This document shows, in pieces, positions 1 through 11,132 of a stretch of DNA of 64,000 bases; within the stretch, counting starts at the first letter, position 1, and the number at the start of each line of letters is the position of its first letter. Below the pieces are notes generated by a model that saw nothing but the letters and a program-made list of their open reading frames with translations, was not told the origin of the DNA and did no database searches. The position numbers were made by a program, and so were the translations under genes. Source of the DNA: Brevundimonas sp. Its GTDB lineage: Bacteria; Pseudomonadota; Alphaproteobacteria; Caulobacterales; Caulobacteraceae. The stretch lies in assembly GCA_003248965.1 (NCBI GenBank), contig QFQU01000013.1, positions 1 through 64,000 of the forward strand, in the 5' to 3' direction.

Positions 1-759
1 ATCGCGGGCGCCGACGTCTGCATCGTCACCGCCGGCGTGCCGCGCAAGCCGGGCATGAGCCGCGACGACCTGATCGGCATCAATCTGAAGGTCATGAAGG
101 CCGTCGGCGAAGGCATCAAGGCCCACGCCCCCAACGCCTTCGTCATCTGCATCACCAACCCGCTCGACGCCATGGTCTGGGCCCTTCAGAAGTTCTCGGG
201 CCTGCCCAAGGAGAAGGTCGTCGGCATGGCCGGCGTGCTGGACTCGGCCCGCTTCGCCTATTTCCTGGCTGAAAAGACCGGCGTGTCGGTTCAGGACATC
301 CACGCCTGGACCCTGGGCGGTCACGGCGACGACATGGTCCCGATGGTGCGCCACTCGACCGTCGGCGGCCTGCCCCTGCCCGACGCCGTCGCCGCCGGCT
401 TCCTGAGCCAAGCCGATCTGGACGCTATCGTGGACCGCACCCGCAAGGGCGGCGGCGAGATCGTGGCCCTGCTGAAGACCGGCTCGGCCTTCTACGCCCC
501 GGCTGAAAGCGCCATCGCCATGGCCAAGTCCTATCTGCTGGACCAGAAGCGCGTCCTGCCCTGCGCCGTCTGGCTGTCGGGCGAATACGGCTTGTCGGAC
601 CTCTACGTCGGCGTCCCGGCCCTGATCGGCGCGAACGGCGTCGAAAAGGTGGTCGAGTTCACCACCAATGACGAGGAAAAGGCGATGTTCGAAAAGTCCG
701 TCGCCTCGGTCCAGGGCCTGCTGCAAGCCTGCAAGGACATCGATTCCTCGCTGGCTTAA
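1..759 (+). CDS. mdh: Malate dehydrogenase, 3' part (start lies before the window)
   Basis: NAD-dependent malate dehydrogenase of the TCA cycle, oxidising malate to oxaloacetate in the cytoplasm. The frame is open from base 1 and 252 residues are visible; the family is about 320 long, so roughly 70 N-terminal residues with the Rossmann glycine motif are missing at the window edge. Visible landmarks are the nucleotide-side segment VTAGVPRKPGMSR, the NPLDAMVW segment and the active-site segment LGGHGDDMVP with the catalytic histidine. The alphaproteobacterial LDH-like MDH type is the best match. A rho-independent terminator follows about 70 bases after the stop. An internal ATG at 37 is not the true start. 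Confidence 0.95.
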   Translation: MAGADVCIVTAGVPRKPGMSRDDLIGINLKVMKAVGEGIKAHAPNAFVICITNPLDAMVWALQKFSGLPKEKVVGMAGVLDSARFAYFLAEKTGVSVQDIHAWTLGGHGDDMVPMVRHSTVGGLPLPDAVAAGFLSQADLDAIVDRTRKGGGEIVALLKTGSAFYAPAESAIAMAKSYLLDQKRVLPCAVWLSGEYGLSDLYVGVPALIGANGVEKVVEFTTNDEEKAMFEKSVASVQGLLQACKDIDSSLA

Positions 760-770
760 TGCCAGCGAAG

Positions 771-818
771 GGCGCTATCGCGCGGCTCGCGGAGCCGCGC
801 TGCTTGAGCGCTTTGATC
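771..818 (+). repeat. Dispersed palindromic repeat, copy A
   Basis: Imperfect palindrome between mdh and its terminator, beginning GGCGCTATCGCGC and ending GCTGCTTGAGCGC then TTTGAT. The same arms recur at 2601-2640, 21330-21361, 23303-23331 and 26940-26976. This copy has a longer, GC-rich centre than the copies at 21.3 and 26.9 kb. Confidence 0.6.
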
Positions 819-825
819 TATACGG

Positions 826-856
826 AAGGGCCGTGGAGCAATCTGCGGCCCTTTTT
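826..856 (+). terminator. Rho-independent terminator of mdh
   Basis: Stem AAGGGCCG (826-833) and CGGCCCTT (846-853) with a 12-base loop, followed by a T tract to 856. It lies downstream of the mdh stop on the + strand. Confidence 0.75.
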
Positions 857-878
857 CCTTGCGGCGCGCCCCACGCGG

Positions 879-1391
879 TCAGGCCGGCGGCGAATAGCCC
901 ATCGCCGCCGCGAACCGGGGCAGCAGTTGCAGCCAGACCGCCAGGGGGTCGGCCAGTTGGGCGACGCCCGCGCCGGGCGTCAGGATCAGGTCGTACTGCA
1001 CCGTGGCGGTCGGCGTTTCTCCGGCGGTGTGAAAGGCCTTCAGATAGCGGTTCTCGCGGTTCCAGGCGTTCACCTTGTCCGGCGTCGCACCCGCCTCCGC
1101 CACGACGGCGCTGAACTGCACCTCGCCGCAGGCGTCCGCCTCGCAGCCATAGAAGAACACCGCCCAGGTCAGGCCCGCATTGGTCACGGTGAAGAAGGTC
1201 AGGCCGTTCTCGCTCTGCACCGGCCCGGCCCGGCCGCCCAGCCCGGTGATCCAGGTCCCGACTTCGGCCGGCGTCAGACCGCGACCGGCGGGCGCCGGCG
1301 TCGTCTGGACGGCCGTCTGGGCAAAGGCCGCCCCCGCCGTCGGCGGCGACAGGGTCAGAACAACAGCGGCGGCAAGGGCGAGGCGGCGCAT
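879..1391 (-). CDS. Secreted YbjN-domain protein
   Basis: A 170-residue protein with an N-terminal signal peptide (MRRLALAAAVVLTL, then an Ala-rich cleavage region around residue 24). The rest resembles the YbjN / type III chaperone-like fold (DUF1790 family): a short helix with a TPAEV segment, then strands containing FFTVTNAG and QFSAVV, a WNRENRYLKAF helix and a C-terminal helix. Members of this family have no catalytic role that I know of. It is transcribed toward mdh and starts 34 bases from the stop of zapE, so it may be expressed from the zapE promoter. The function is unknown; the family call is by pattern only. Confidence 0.75.
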   Translation of the reverse strand: MRRLALAAAVVLTLSPPTAGAAFAQTAVQTTPAPAGRGLTPAEVGTWITGLGGRAGPVQSENGLTFFTVTNAGLTWAVFFYGCEADACGEVQFSAVVAEAGATPDKVNAWNRENRYLKAFHTAGETPTATVQYDLILTPGAGVAQLADPLAVWLQLLPRFAAAMGYSPPA

Positions 1392-1425
1392 GGAAACTCT
1401 CCGAAGGTCTGCCCCACCCTAGCGG

Positions 1426-2517
1426 TCACTCGCGGACGTGCGCCAGCCAGTCCTTGCTCTGCATCTCGTTGAAGCGCGATACGGTGCGCTCGAACTCGAA
1501 CGCCCCCACCCCTTCGGTATAGAGGGCCTCGGGCTTGGCCGCCGCCAGCACGATCAGCTTGGTCTTGGCCTCGTACAGCGCGTCCACCAGCGTCACCAGA
1601 CGCCGCGCCTCGTGATGATTGGCCGCACTCAGGATCGGCACGTCGTCCAGGAACAGGGTGTGGAACCGCTGGGCGATGGCCAGATAGTCCTGCGGCCCCA
1701 GCGGCCGGGCGCACAGCTCGTCGAACGTCGCGCGGGCCATGGACCCGACCGTGCGTTCGATCACCACGTCGCGGCCCAGCACGGTCAGGTGCGCGGGTTC
1801 TTCCGGCTCTCCCCCCTTCAGTTCGCGCCACAGGTTCTCGAACGCCGCCCGGTCGTCGGGCGTGTGCCACACCTGGGCCGAGGTCATCCGGTCCAGCCGC
1901 CAGTCGCGCGCGCCCGCCGTCTCCACCACCTCGCAGCGGTCGCGGATGATGTCGATGAAGGGCAGGAAAAGCTGCCGGTTGATGCCGTTCTTGTAGAGGT
2001 CCTCCGGCGCGCGGTTCGAGGTGATGGCCAGCACCACCCGATCCTCGAACAGGGCCTCGAACAGCCGCCCCAGGATCATGGCGTCGGCGATGTCCGTCAC
2101 CTGAAGCTCGTCGAAACACAAGAGCCGCGCTTCCGAGGCGATCAGCCTGGCGATCGGCGGAATGGGGTCATCGCCCTTGTGCGTGCCGAACACGGCCTTC
2201 CGGGTCTTCGCATCCCCCTCGCGCCACTGTTTCACCAGGTCGTGGATGCGGGCCATGAAGGCGTGGAAATGGGCGCGCATCTTCCGCGGTTCGGGCGTCG
2301 CCGAATAGAACAGGTCCATCAGCATCGACTTGCCGCGTCCCGGCGGGCCGTAGAGATAGACGCCCCGCACCTCCGGCGCACGACCGAACAGGCCCTTCCT
2401 GGCCAGATCGACCTCCAGCCGCTCCAGCGCCGTGATCACGCTCTCCTGCGCCGGATCGGGCGTCAGCACGCCTTCTTCCACGCGGATGTCGTAGGCGTTG
2501 CGGATACGGGAGGTCAT
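1426..2517 (-). CDS. zapE: Cell division protein ZapE (AFG1-like ATPase)
   Basis: A 363-residue AAA-type ATPase of the AFG1/ZapE family, which associates with the FtsZ ring in proteobacteria and has a mitochondrial homologue. The Walker A motif is GPPGRGKS near residue 56, Walker B is LLCFDELQVTDIADA near 135, and the sensor-like segment AITSNRAPEDLY follows. Family members are 360-380 residues, so it is full length. Its start codon is close to the divergent asd promoter region. In Caulobacterales zapE commonly sits beside mdh, as here. Confidence 0.92.
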   Translation of the reverse strand: MTSRIRNAYDIRVEEGVLTPDPAQESVITALERLEVDLARKGLFGRAPEVRGVYLYGPPGRGKSMLMDLFYSATPEPRKMRAHFHAFMARIHDLVKQWREGDAKTRKAVFGTHKGDDPIPPIARLIASEARLLCFDELQVTDIADAMILGRLFEALFEDRVVLAITSNRAPEDLYKNGINRQLFLPFIDIIRDRCEVVETAGARDWRLDRMTSAQVWHTPDDRAAFENLWRELKGGEPEEPAHLTVLGRDVVIERTVGSMARATFDELCARPLGPQDYLAIAQRFHTLFLDDVPILSAANHHEARRLVTLVDALYEAKTKLIVLAAAKPEALYTEGVGAFEFERTVSRFNEMQSKDWLAHVRE

Positions 2518-2600
2518 GGGAGCGTTGCTTAACGCTCCCTCCAGCGAAAAGCGATTGCTTCACAGCCCTGAACGCCTATTTGCAGGGCCATCACTACAAT

Positions 2601-2640
2601 GCGCTCAAGCAGCGAGGCCCCGTGGGCCGAGCGGTAGCGC
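2601..2640 (-). repeat. Dispersed palindromic repeat, copy B
   Basis: Read on the minus strand it runs GCGCTACCGCTCGG, a GC-rich centre, then CTCGCTGCTTGAGCGC, matching the arms of copies A, C and E. It lies 20 bases upstream of the asd start codon, so it is in the asd leader. Confidence 0.6.
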
Positions 2641-2659
2641 GTCCGAAGGACAAGAAAAA

Positions 2660-3706
2660 ATGGGTTATCGCGTCGCTGTCGTCGGGGCCACGGGCAATGT
2701 GGGCCGCGAGATGCTGAACATCCTGGAGGAGGTGAACTTCCCCGTCGACGAACTGCACGCCATCGCCTCGCGCAAGTCCAAGGGGGTGGAGGTGTCCTTC
2801 GGCGACAGGACCGTCAAATGCCAGGACATCGAACAGTTCGACTTCTCCAAGGTCGACATCGTCCTGATGTCGGCGGGCGGCGCGGTGTCCAGGGAATGGT
2901 CCGAAAAGATCGGCAAGGCCGGTCCCATCGTGATCGACAACTCCTCGGCCTGGCGCATGGACCCGGACGTGCCGCTGATCGTGCCCGAGGTGAACCCCGA
3001 CGCCGTCAAGGACGCCAGGAAGAAGAACATCATCGCCAACCCCAACTGCTCGACCATCCAGCTGGTCACGGCGCTGAAGCCGTTGCACGACGCGGCCAAG
3101 ATCAAGCGGGTGGTCGTCTCGACCTATCAGTCGGTGTCCGGCGCCGGCAAGGAAGGCATGGACGAACTGTGGAACCAGACCAAGGCCATCTACGGGCTGG
3201 GCGACGCCACGCCGAAGAAGTTCCCCAAACAGATCGCTTTCAACGTCATCCCCTTCATCGGCGCCTTCAACGACGACGGCTCCACCGACGAGGAGACCAA
3301 GATGTGGAAAGAGACGCACAAGATGCTCGATCCGAACATCAAGCTGACCGTCACCTGCGTGCGCGTGCCGGTCTTCGTCGGTCACTCCGAAGCCGTGAAC
3401 ATCGAGTTCGACCGTCCGATCGAGCCCGACGAGGCCCGCGCTGTCCTGCGCGATGCGCCGGGCGTGCTGGTGGTCGATAAGCAGGAGCACGACGGCTATA
3501 TCACCCCGGTCGACGCCGCCGGCGAGTTCGCGGTCTATGTCAGCCGCATCCGAAAGGACCCGACCGTCCAGCACGGCCTGAACCTGTGGGTCGTGTCGGA
3601 CAATCTGCGCAAGGGCGCGGCCCTGAACGCCGTCCAGATCGCCCAGTTGCTGGACGAGACGGGCGTGATCAAATCTTCGTCCGGCTATCGTTCGATCACC
3701 GTCTGA
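2660..3706 (+). CDS. asd: Aspartate-semialdehyde dehydrogenase
   Basis: Reduces aspartyl phosphate to aspartate semialdehyde with NADPH, the branch point to lysine, threonine, methionine and diaminopimelate. The protein is 348 residues from the start MGYRVAVVGATGNVG, which opens directly with the Rossmann motif GATGNVG. The active-site cysteine lies in NPNCSTIQ (about residue 132) and a conserved GAGKEG segment follows. The frame is open further upstream to 2498, but that extension reads through the repeat in the leader and has no family similarity, so I chose the ATG after GAAGGAC at 2645-2651. dapD, in the same lysine/DAP pathway, is at 48.6 kb. Confidence 0.95.
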   Translation: MGYRVAVVGATGNVGREMLNILEEVNFPVDELHAIASRKSKGVEVSFGDRTVKCQDIEQFDFSKVDIVLMSAGGAVSREWSEKIGKAGPIVIDNSSAWRMDPDVPLIVPEVNPDAVKDARKKNIIANPNCSTIQLVTALKPLHDAAKIKRVVVSTYQSVSGAGKEGMDELWNQTKAIYGLGDATPKKFPKQIAFNVIPFIGAFNDDGSTDEETKMWKETHKMLDPNIKLTVTCVRVPVFVGHSEAVNIEFDRPIEPDEARAVLRDAPGVLVVDKQEHDGYITPVDAAGEFAVYVSRIRKDPTVQHGLNLWVVSDNLRKGAALNAVQIAQLLDETGVIKSSSGYRSITV

Positions 3707-3758
3707 TCCTCATAGACCGCCGGGCGCTGCTCCGTCCGGCGGATCAAGGAACTCACCG

Positions 3759-4679
3759 ATGTCCTCGTCGCCTTCGGCCGACGGTCGGGCGGTCGCCACC
3801 GCCATCGCCTGCTACACCCTGTGGGGCGTTCTGCCCCTGCTGTTCATGGCCATGGCGGCGCACGGGTTCGCCGCGCCCGAGATCCTGGCGCACCGCGCCG
3901 TCTGGTCTCTGTTCGTCGCCATCCCCGTGGTTCTGTTGGCGGGTCAGTGGAACGAGTTCAAACATGTCCTGGCCTCGCCGCGCGTCTTCGGCTGGCTGAT
4001 CCTTTCGGCCCTGCTGATCGGCGCCAACTGGAGCATCTACGTCTACGCCACCACCCACCATGCGACCCTGGAAGCCAGCCTGGGCTATTACATCAATCCG
4101 TTGCTGAACATGGCGGCGGGGGCGGTGCTGTTCCGTGAGAAGATCGACCGCTGGAGCGCCGTCGCCATCGGTCTGGCCGCTGTCGGGGTGGTCATCCAGA
4201 CCCTCGCCCTGGGCCATGTGCCGATCATCGGCCTGCTCCTGGCCCTGACCTTCTGCGCCTATGCGGTGATCCGCAAACGCGTGCCCGCCTCGGCCCAGAC
4301 GGGGCTGCTGGTCGAATGTCTGGTGCTGCTGCCCATCGGCGGCGTCTTCCTGATCTGGTTGGCCATGCATGGACAGGCGGTCGGCTTCTCCTCGCCCTCT
4401 GGCCTGGCCTGGGCCCTGTTCAACGGCCCGGCGACGGTCATTCCCCTGGCCCTGTTCGCCTGGTCGACGCGGCGCCTGCCGCTGTCGACGGTCGGCTTCC
4501 TGCAGTTTCTGGCGCCGACGCTTCAGTTCGCCTGCGGCCTGTGGGCGGGCGAGCATCTGACGCCGCTGCGGGTGCTGTCTTTCGTCTTCATCTGGGCCGG
4601 GGCCGCCGTCTTCGCGATCACCGCCTTCAAACGCAGCCGCGCCGCCCGCGCGGCGGTCCGCATGGCCGAGACGGTCTAG
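3759..4679 (+). CDS. rarD: RarD-type EamA transporter
   Basis: A 306-residue inner-membrane protein of the drug/metabolite transporter superfamily (EamA, RarD branch), with about ten hydrophobic segments. The family hallmarks are visible: an N-terminal CYTLWGVLPLLF segment, the LISANWxxY-like LLIGANWSIYVYA near residue 90 and LGYYINPLLN near 110. It lacks a known substrate; the RarD name comes from chloramphenicol-sensitivity annotations rather than proven transport. It starts 52 bases after asd in the same direction and its stop overlaps the convergent serine hydrolase by 4 bases. Confidence 0.88.
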   Translation: MSSSPSADGRAVATAIACYTLWGVLPLLFMAMAAHGFAAPEILAHRAVWSLFVAIPVVLLAGQWNEFKHVLASPRVFGWLILSALLIGANWSIYVYATTHHATLEASLGYYINPLLNMAAGAVLFREKIDRWSAVAIGLAAVGVVIQTLALGHVPIIGLLLALTFCAYAVIRKRVPASAQTGLLVECLVLLPIGGVFLIWLAMHGQAVGFSSPSGLAWALFNGPATVIPLALFAWSTRRLPLSTVGFLQFLAPTLQFACGLWAGEHLTPLRVLSFVFIWAGAAVFAITAFKRSRAARAAVRMAETV

Positions 4680-5809
4680 AGCGCCGCGTACAACGCCTCC
4701 AGCAGGCGCCGGGGGCGCGGATCGCCGATCAGGTGGGGCGACTGGCGCGTCATCACATAGGCGGCCGACAGGCGGCGCGACGGATCGGCCATGGCCATCG
4801 ACCCGCCCCAGCCGTAATGGCCCCACGCCTCGTCCGGCCCGAACACGCCCAGGCCGTCGTTCCGCATCAGGCCCGCCGCCCAGCTGATCGTATAGGGCAG
4901 CACCTTGTCCGGCCCATGGATGCGTTCGCGTGTCAGCTGCTCCAGCGTGCTCGCCGAAAGCACCGACCGGCCGTCAAGCGCGCCGCCGTTCGCCACCACG
5001 CCCAATATCCGCGCCAGCCCCAGGGCCGTGCCGTGCAGATTGGCCGAGGGGATTTCCATCTTGCGCCACTCGGCCGAACCCCGCCCGCCGGGCGCCGAGC
5101 CGCGATCCAGGAAGGCGGCCTGTTTGATCGGATCGATGGTCCCCAGGCTGGGCGCCGCGGTCGGCTTCCGCATCTGGGCGACGCGCCCGTGTTCGCTTTC
5201 CGGCAGGCCGATCCACAGGTCCAGATCGGCGAAGTCCTGACGCAGCGCCTGCCCCATGGTCCGCCCTGTCGCCCGGCGATAGACCTCGTTGGCCAGATAG
5301 CCGACCGTGACGGGATGATAGCCGGACGCCGTTCCCGGCGCCCACATCGGCGCCTGGGCCGCCAACCGCGCCAGCACCGCCTGGGGATCGAACCACAGGG
5401 CCGGATCGACCGCTTCCGAAAAGCCCGGCAGACCCGCCTGATGGCTCATCAGCTGGGCGACGGTCACGGCCTGCTTGCCAGCCGCCCCGAACTCGGGCCA
5501 CAGGTCCGCGACCGGCTGGTCGTAGTCGACCTGCCCCGCCTCGACCGCCGTCGCCATCAGGATGGCCATCACCGCCTTGCCGGTCGAGAACACCGGGGCC
5601 AGGGTCGTGTCGGTGAACGGGGTCGTCTTCGCCGTGTCGGCGTATCCGGCCCAGAGATCGACCACCGCCTCGCCTTCGACCAGCACGCTGAACCGCGCCG
5701 CCTGTTCGTCCAGCCCCTCGGGCGCCGCGGTGAAATTGGCGGCGAACGCCTCGCGCACGGCCTCGAAACCGGGGGCGCAGACGCCATTAATGTCGATCTG
5801 ATCGGTCAT
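4676..5809 (-). CDS. Beta-lactamase-family serine hydrolase (class C-like esterase)
   Basis: A 377-residue hydrolase of the class C beta-lactamase / EstB family. The nucleophile motif SxxK is Ser75-Thr-Gly-Lys78. The second motif is a tyrosine in GYHPVTVGYL, where true beta-lactamases have YxN, and the third is a WGHYGWGG segment. This pattern suits esterases and transesterases better than antibiotic hydrolysis. There is no obvious signal peptide, so it is probably cytoplasmic. The substrate is not predictable. Its 3' end overlaps rarD tail to tail by four bases, and it starts 30 bases from the ATP synthase terminator. Confidence 0.88.
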   Translation of the reverse strand: MTDQIDINGVCAPGFEAVREAFAANFTAAPEGLDEQAARFSVLVEGEAVVDLWAGYADTAKTTPFTDTTLAPVFSTGKAVMAILMATAVEAGQVDYDQPVADLWPEFGAAGKQAVTVAQLMSHQAGLPGFSEAVDPALWFDPQAVLARLAAQAPMWAPGTASGYHPVTVGYLANEVYRRATGRTMGQALRQDFADLDLWIGLPESEHGRVAQMRKPTAAPSLGTIDPIKQAAFLDRGSAPGGRGSAEWRKMEIPSANLHGTALGLARILGVVANGGALDGRSVLSASTLEQLTRERIHGPDKVLPYTISWAAGLMRNDGLGVFGPDEAWGHYGWGGSMAMADPSRRLSAAYVMTRQSPHLIGDPRPRRLLEALYAAL

Positions 5810-5839
5810 GCGCTGGTCCTAGCGCGCCCGCCGCCCACG

Positions 5840-5868
5840 AAAAAGGCCTCCCGCCGAAACGGGAGGCC
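5840..5868 (-). terminator. Rho-independent terminator of the atp operon
   Basis: On the minus strand the stem GGCCTCCCG / CGGGAGGCC (9 bp, 6-base loop) is followed by TTTTT. It lies 27 bases after the atpC stop, ending the atpHAGDC transcript before the serine hydrolase. Confidence 0.85.
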
Positions 5869-5894
5869 TCAAATCGTTCGATCCATGGAAGGCC

Positions 5895-6164
5895 TCAGCC
5901 CGCGCGGACCTCGGCAGCCTGTTCGGCCAGGATGGTCAGGCCTTCGCCGTTGACGTCGGCGAAGCCGCCGTGGACATCGTACTGGGTCTTGATCCCGCCG
6001 TTATAGACCGTGACCACGCCTTCGCGCAGGGCGGTCATGAAGGGCGCATGGTCCGGCAACACGCCGAAGTCGCCCTCGACGCCCGGCGCGTCCACCTGGT
6101 CCACGAGGCCCGAAAAGACCTCGCGTTCCGGCGAGACGAGGGAGAAGTTCAGCTTGCCGGTCAT
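5895..6164 (-). CDS. atpC: ATP synthase epsilon subunit, short form
   Basis: Epsilon subunit of the F1 sector, part of the rotor stalk with gamma. The 89 residues cover only the N-terminal beta-sandwich: the FSLVSPEREVFSG strand, the GxxGDFGVLPDHAP segment and the GGFADVNGEGLTILAE strand. The C-terminal helical hairpin found in most bacterial epsilon subunits (total about 130-140 residues), which carries ATP-dependent inhibition, is absent. It follows atpD after only 2 bases, so the two are likely translationally coupled. The stop is followed by the operon terminator, so this is the natural end and not an obvious frameshift. Confidence 0.93.
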   Translation of the reverse strand: MTGKLNFSLVSPEREVFSGLVDQVDAPGVEGDFGVLPDHAPFMTALREGVVTVYNGGIKTQYDVHGGFADVNGEGLTILAEQAAEVRAG

Positions 6165-6166
6165 GA

Positions 6167-7702
<1,536 letters not shown>

Positions 7703-7739
7703 GGCTGGGGTCCGTGTCGGAATGTCTGGGCGTTCGGGA

Positions 7740-8618
7740 TCAGAGGGCTTCGGCGCCGGCGATGATCTCGATCAGTTCGGTGGTGATCTGGGCCTGGCGC
7801 TTGCGGTTGAATTGCAGCGTCAGGGCGTTGATGAGGTCGCCGGCGTTGCGCGTGGCGTTGTCCATCGCCGCCATCTGCGAGCCGAAGAAGCCCGCCTGGT
7901 TCTCGTACAGCGCCGCCAGGATCTGGGTGGTCAGGTTGCGCGGCAACAGGGTTTCGAGGATTTCCTCTTCCGAGGGCTCGTACTCATAGACCGCGCCGTT
8001 CAGGTCGATCGGTTGCGCATCGCCCTCGACCACGGCGGGGATCAGTTGCCTGGCGGTCGGGACCTGAGCGATCACCGACTTGAACTGGCTGTAGAACAGG
8101 GTGACGACGTCCGCCTGGCCGTCCTCGAACGCCGTGGCGATCATCTCGGCGATCGGCTGGGCCGAAGGCAGGCCGATCGTCTTGTGCTCGGACAGTTCGA
8201 AGGTGCGGACCAGCTTGTCGCCGTACAGGCGCGCCAGCTGATCGCGCGACTTCTTGCCGACGGCGACGATCTTCACGTCCTTGCCCGACGCGATCAGGCT
8301 GTTGATCCGCTCGCGCGCGGCGCGGATGACGTTGGTCGAGAAGCCGCCCGCCAGACCCTTGTCCGCCGTCGCCACCACGACCAGGTGGCGCTGGTCGGCG
8401 CCCGTGCCGGCCAGAAGGCGCGGCGCGTCGGCGCCGGAGACGCCGGCGGCCAGGTTGGCGATGACCGAGGCCATCTTCTGCGCATAGGGCCGGGCGCTTT
8501 CGGCCTGGTCCTGGGCGCGTTTCAGCTTGGCCGCGGCGACCATCTGCATGGCTTTCGTGATCTTCTGCGTGGCTTTCACGCTTCCGATCCGATTGCGCAT
8601 TTCCTTGAGGCTGGCCAT
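7740..8618 (-). CDS. atpG: ATP synthase gamma subunit
   Basis: Central rotor shaft of F1, 292 residues, the normal length. It begins MASLKEMRNRIGSVKATQKITKAMQMVAAAKLKRAQ, the highly conserved N-terminal helix, and ends with the paired C-terminal helix containing MDNATRNAGDLI and RQAQITTELIEI. The segment VVVATADKGLAGGFSTNV is the family signature near residue 85. It is the third gene of the operon, 32 bases after atpA. Confidence 0.96.
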   Translation of the reverse strand: MASLKEMRNRIGSVKATQKITKAMQMVAAAKLKRAQDQAESARPYAQKMASVIANLAAGVSGADAPRLLAGTGADQRHLVVVATADKGLAGGFSTNVIRAARERINSLIASGKDVKIVAVGKKSRDQLARLYGDKLVRTFELSEHKTIGLPSAQPIAEMIATAFEDGQADVVTLFYSQFKSVIAQVPTARQLIPAVVEGDAQPIDLNGAVYEYEPSEEEILETLLPRNLTTQILAALYENQAGFFGSQMAAMDNATRNAGDLINALTLQFNRKRQAQITTELIEIIAGAEAL

Positions 8619-8650
8619 CCGGCTTTACTCTCTCAGCTGTCCGGAGGGGC

Positions 8651-10183
<1,533 letters not shown>

Positions 10184-10255
10184 GGGATCTCTCTGTCTAG
10201 GTCTTCTTCGGGGCGAGCCGTTCGGACCCGCTGCAGTCTTTGGGGCTCAGAACGC

Positions 10256-10810
10256 TCAGGCGCGCTTGAGGGCGAATTTCATCTGGTCGAGCTTGGTCTT
10301 TAGCGAGGCGTCGAACAGCTTCGACCCCACCTTGACCTTCAGGCCGCCCAGGATCGACGGATCGACCCGCGCGGTCAGCTCCGGCGCCTTGCCCAGGCTC
10401 TTGTTCAGGGCGGTCTTGATCGCGGCCAGCTGTTTGGCGTCCAGCGGCTGGGCCGAGACGACCTCGGCGGCGACGATGCCCGCGTGTTTGGCGTAGCGCG
10501 CCTCGAAGCCCGCGATCACGGCGGGCAGGTCCTTGGCGCGGCCGTTCTGGGCCAGAAGGCCCAGGAAGTTGGCGGTGGTCTTCTCGAACTTGGCCTTCGT
10601 GGCGACGGCGACCAGGCCCTTGCCCTGATCGTCGGCCGAAATCAGCGGCGAGCGGGCCAGACGGCGCAGGTCGGCGCTCTCGGTCCAGGCGGTCTTCAGC
10701 GAGACGATGTCGGCGCGGACGGCGTCCAGGCGGCCGGTTTCCAGCGCCAAGTCGAACAGCGCCTGTGCGTAGCGATCGCCGACTTCCGTCGTTCTGAAAT
10801 CATCAGCCAC
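10256..10810 (-). CDS. atpH: ATP synthase delta subunit
   Basis: Peripheral stalk subunit joining F1 to the b subunits (OSCP homologue), 184 residues. The N-terminal domain starts with VGDRYAQALFDLALE and the C-terminal signature DPSILGGLKVKVGSKLFDAS is intact. It is the first gene of atpHAGDC. The Fo genes (atpB, E, F) are not in the window, which fits alphaproteobacteria, where F1 and Fo operons are separate. Confidence 0.95.
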   Translation of the reverse strand: MADDFRTTEVGDRYAQALFDLALETGRLDAVRADIVSLKTAWTESADLRRLARSPLISADDQGKGLVAVATKAKFEKTTANFLGLLAQNGRAKDLPAVIAGFEARYAKHAGIVAAEVVSAQPLDAKQLAAIKTALNKSLGKAPELTARVDPSILGGLKVKVGSKLFDASLKTKLDQMKFALKRA

Positions 10811-11132
10811 TGATTAGGGTCCGAGGTCGTTGTGTCAGGGTCGCGACCGACTGCGAAGGCTCACAACGGTCAAAAGCTTGAAATGCCTAGGGAAAGCACG
10901 ACAGAGGCCGTATCCTTGAATACGCCCCCTTCAAGCCGGGCGCCTGATAGCACGGGGTTTCGCCAGTCGCAACATTGCGTGAAGCGTCCGTGAACGGCGA
11001 ACCTGCGCGATAACGCCGCGCATCGCGCCAGAGACAGGGGGTGCGACCATGACGCCGCACCCGGCCGCTTGATCGGAACCGTCGGCGGCCCTAGCGCTTT
11101 CGGCTCAAGCCTCAGCCCCCACTGGACCCTCC
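10811..11132. other. Divergent intergenic region between atpH and the TerC gene
   Basis: About 320 bases with no credible gene. It must carry the atp operon promoter on the minus strand and the TerC-gene promoter on the plus strand. A TTGACC hexamer is present on the minus strand at 10873-10868, but I see no convincing -10 element at the right spacing. No riboswitch-like structure is apparent. Confidence 0.5.

Noticed and set aside
2498..2659. A 54-codon N-terminal extension of Asd
   Set aside because: It reads through the leader and the palindromic repeat; the family begins with the Rossmann motif at the ATG at 2660, which has its own ribosome-binding site.
4676..5809. Beta-lactamase conferring antibiotic resistance
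   Set aside because: SxxK is present but the YxN motif is replaced by YHP and the third motif is esterase-like; there is no signal peptide for periplasmic export.
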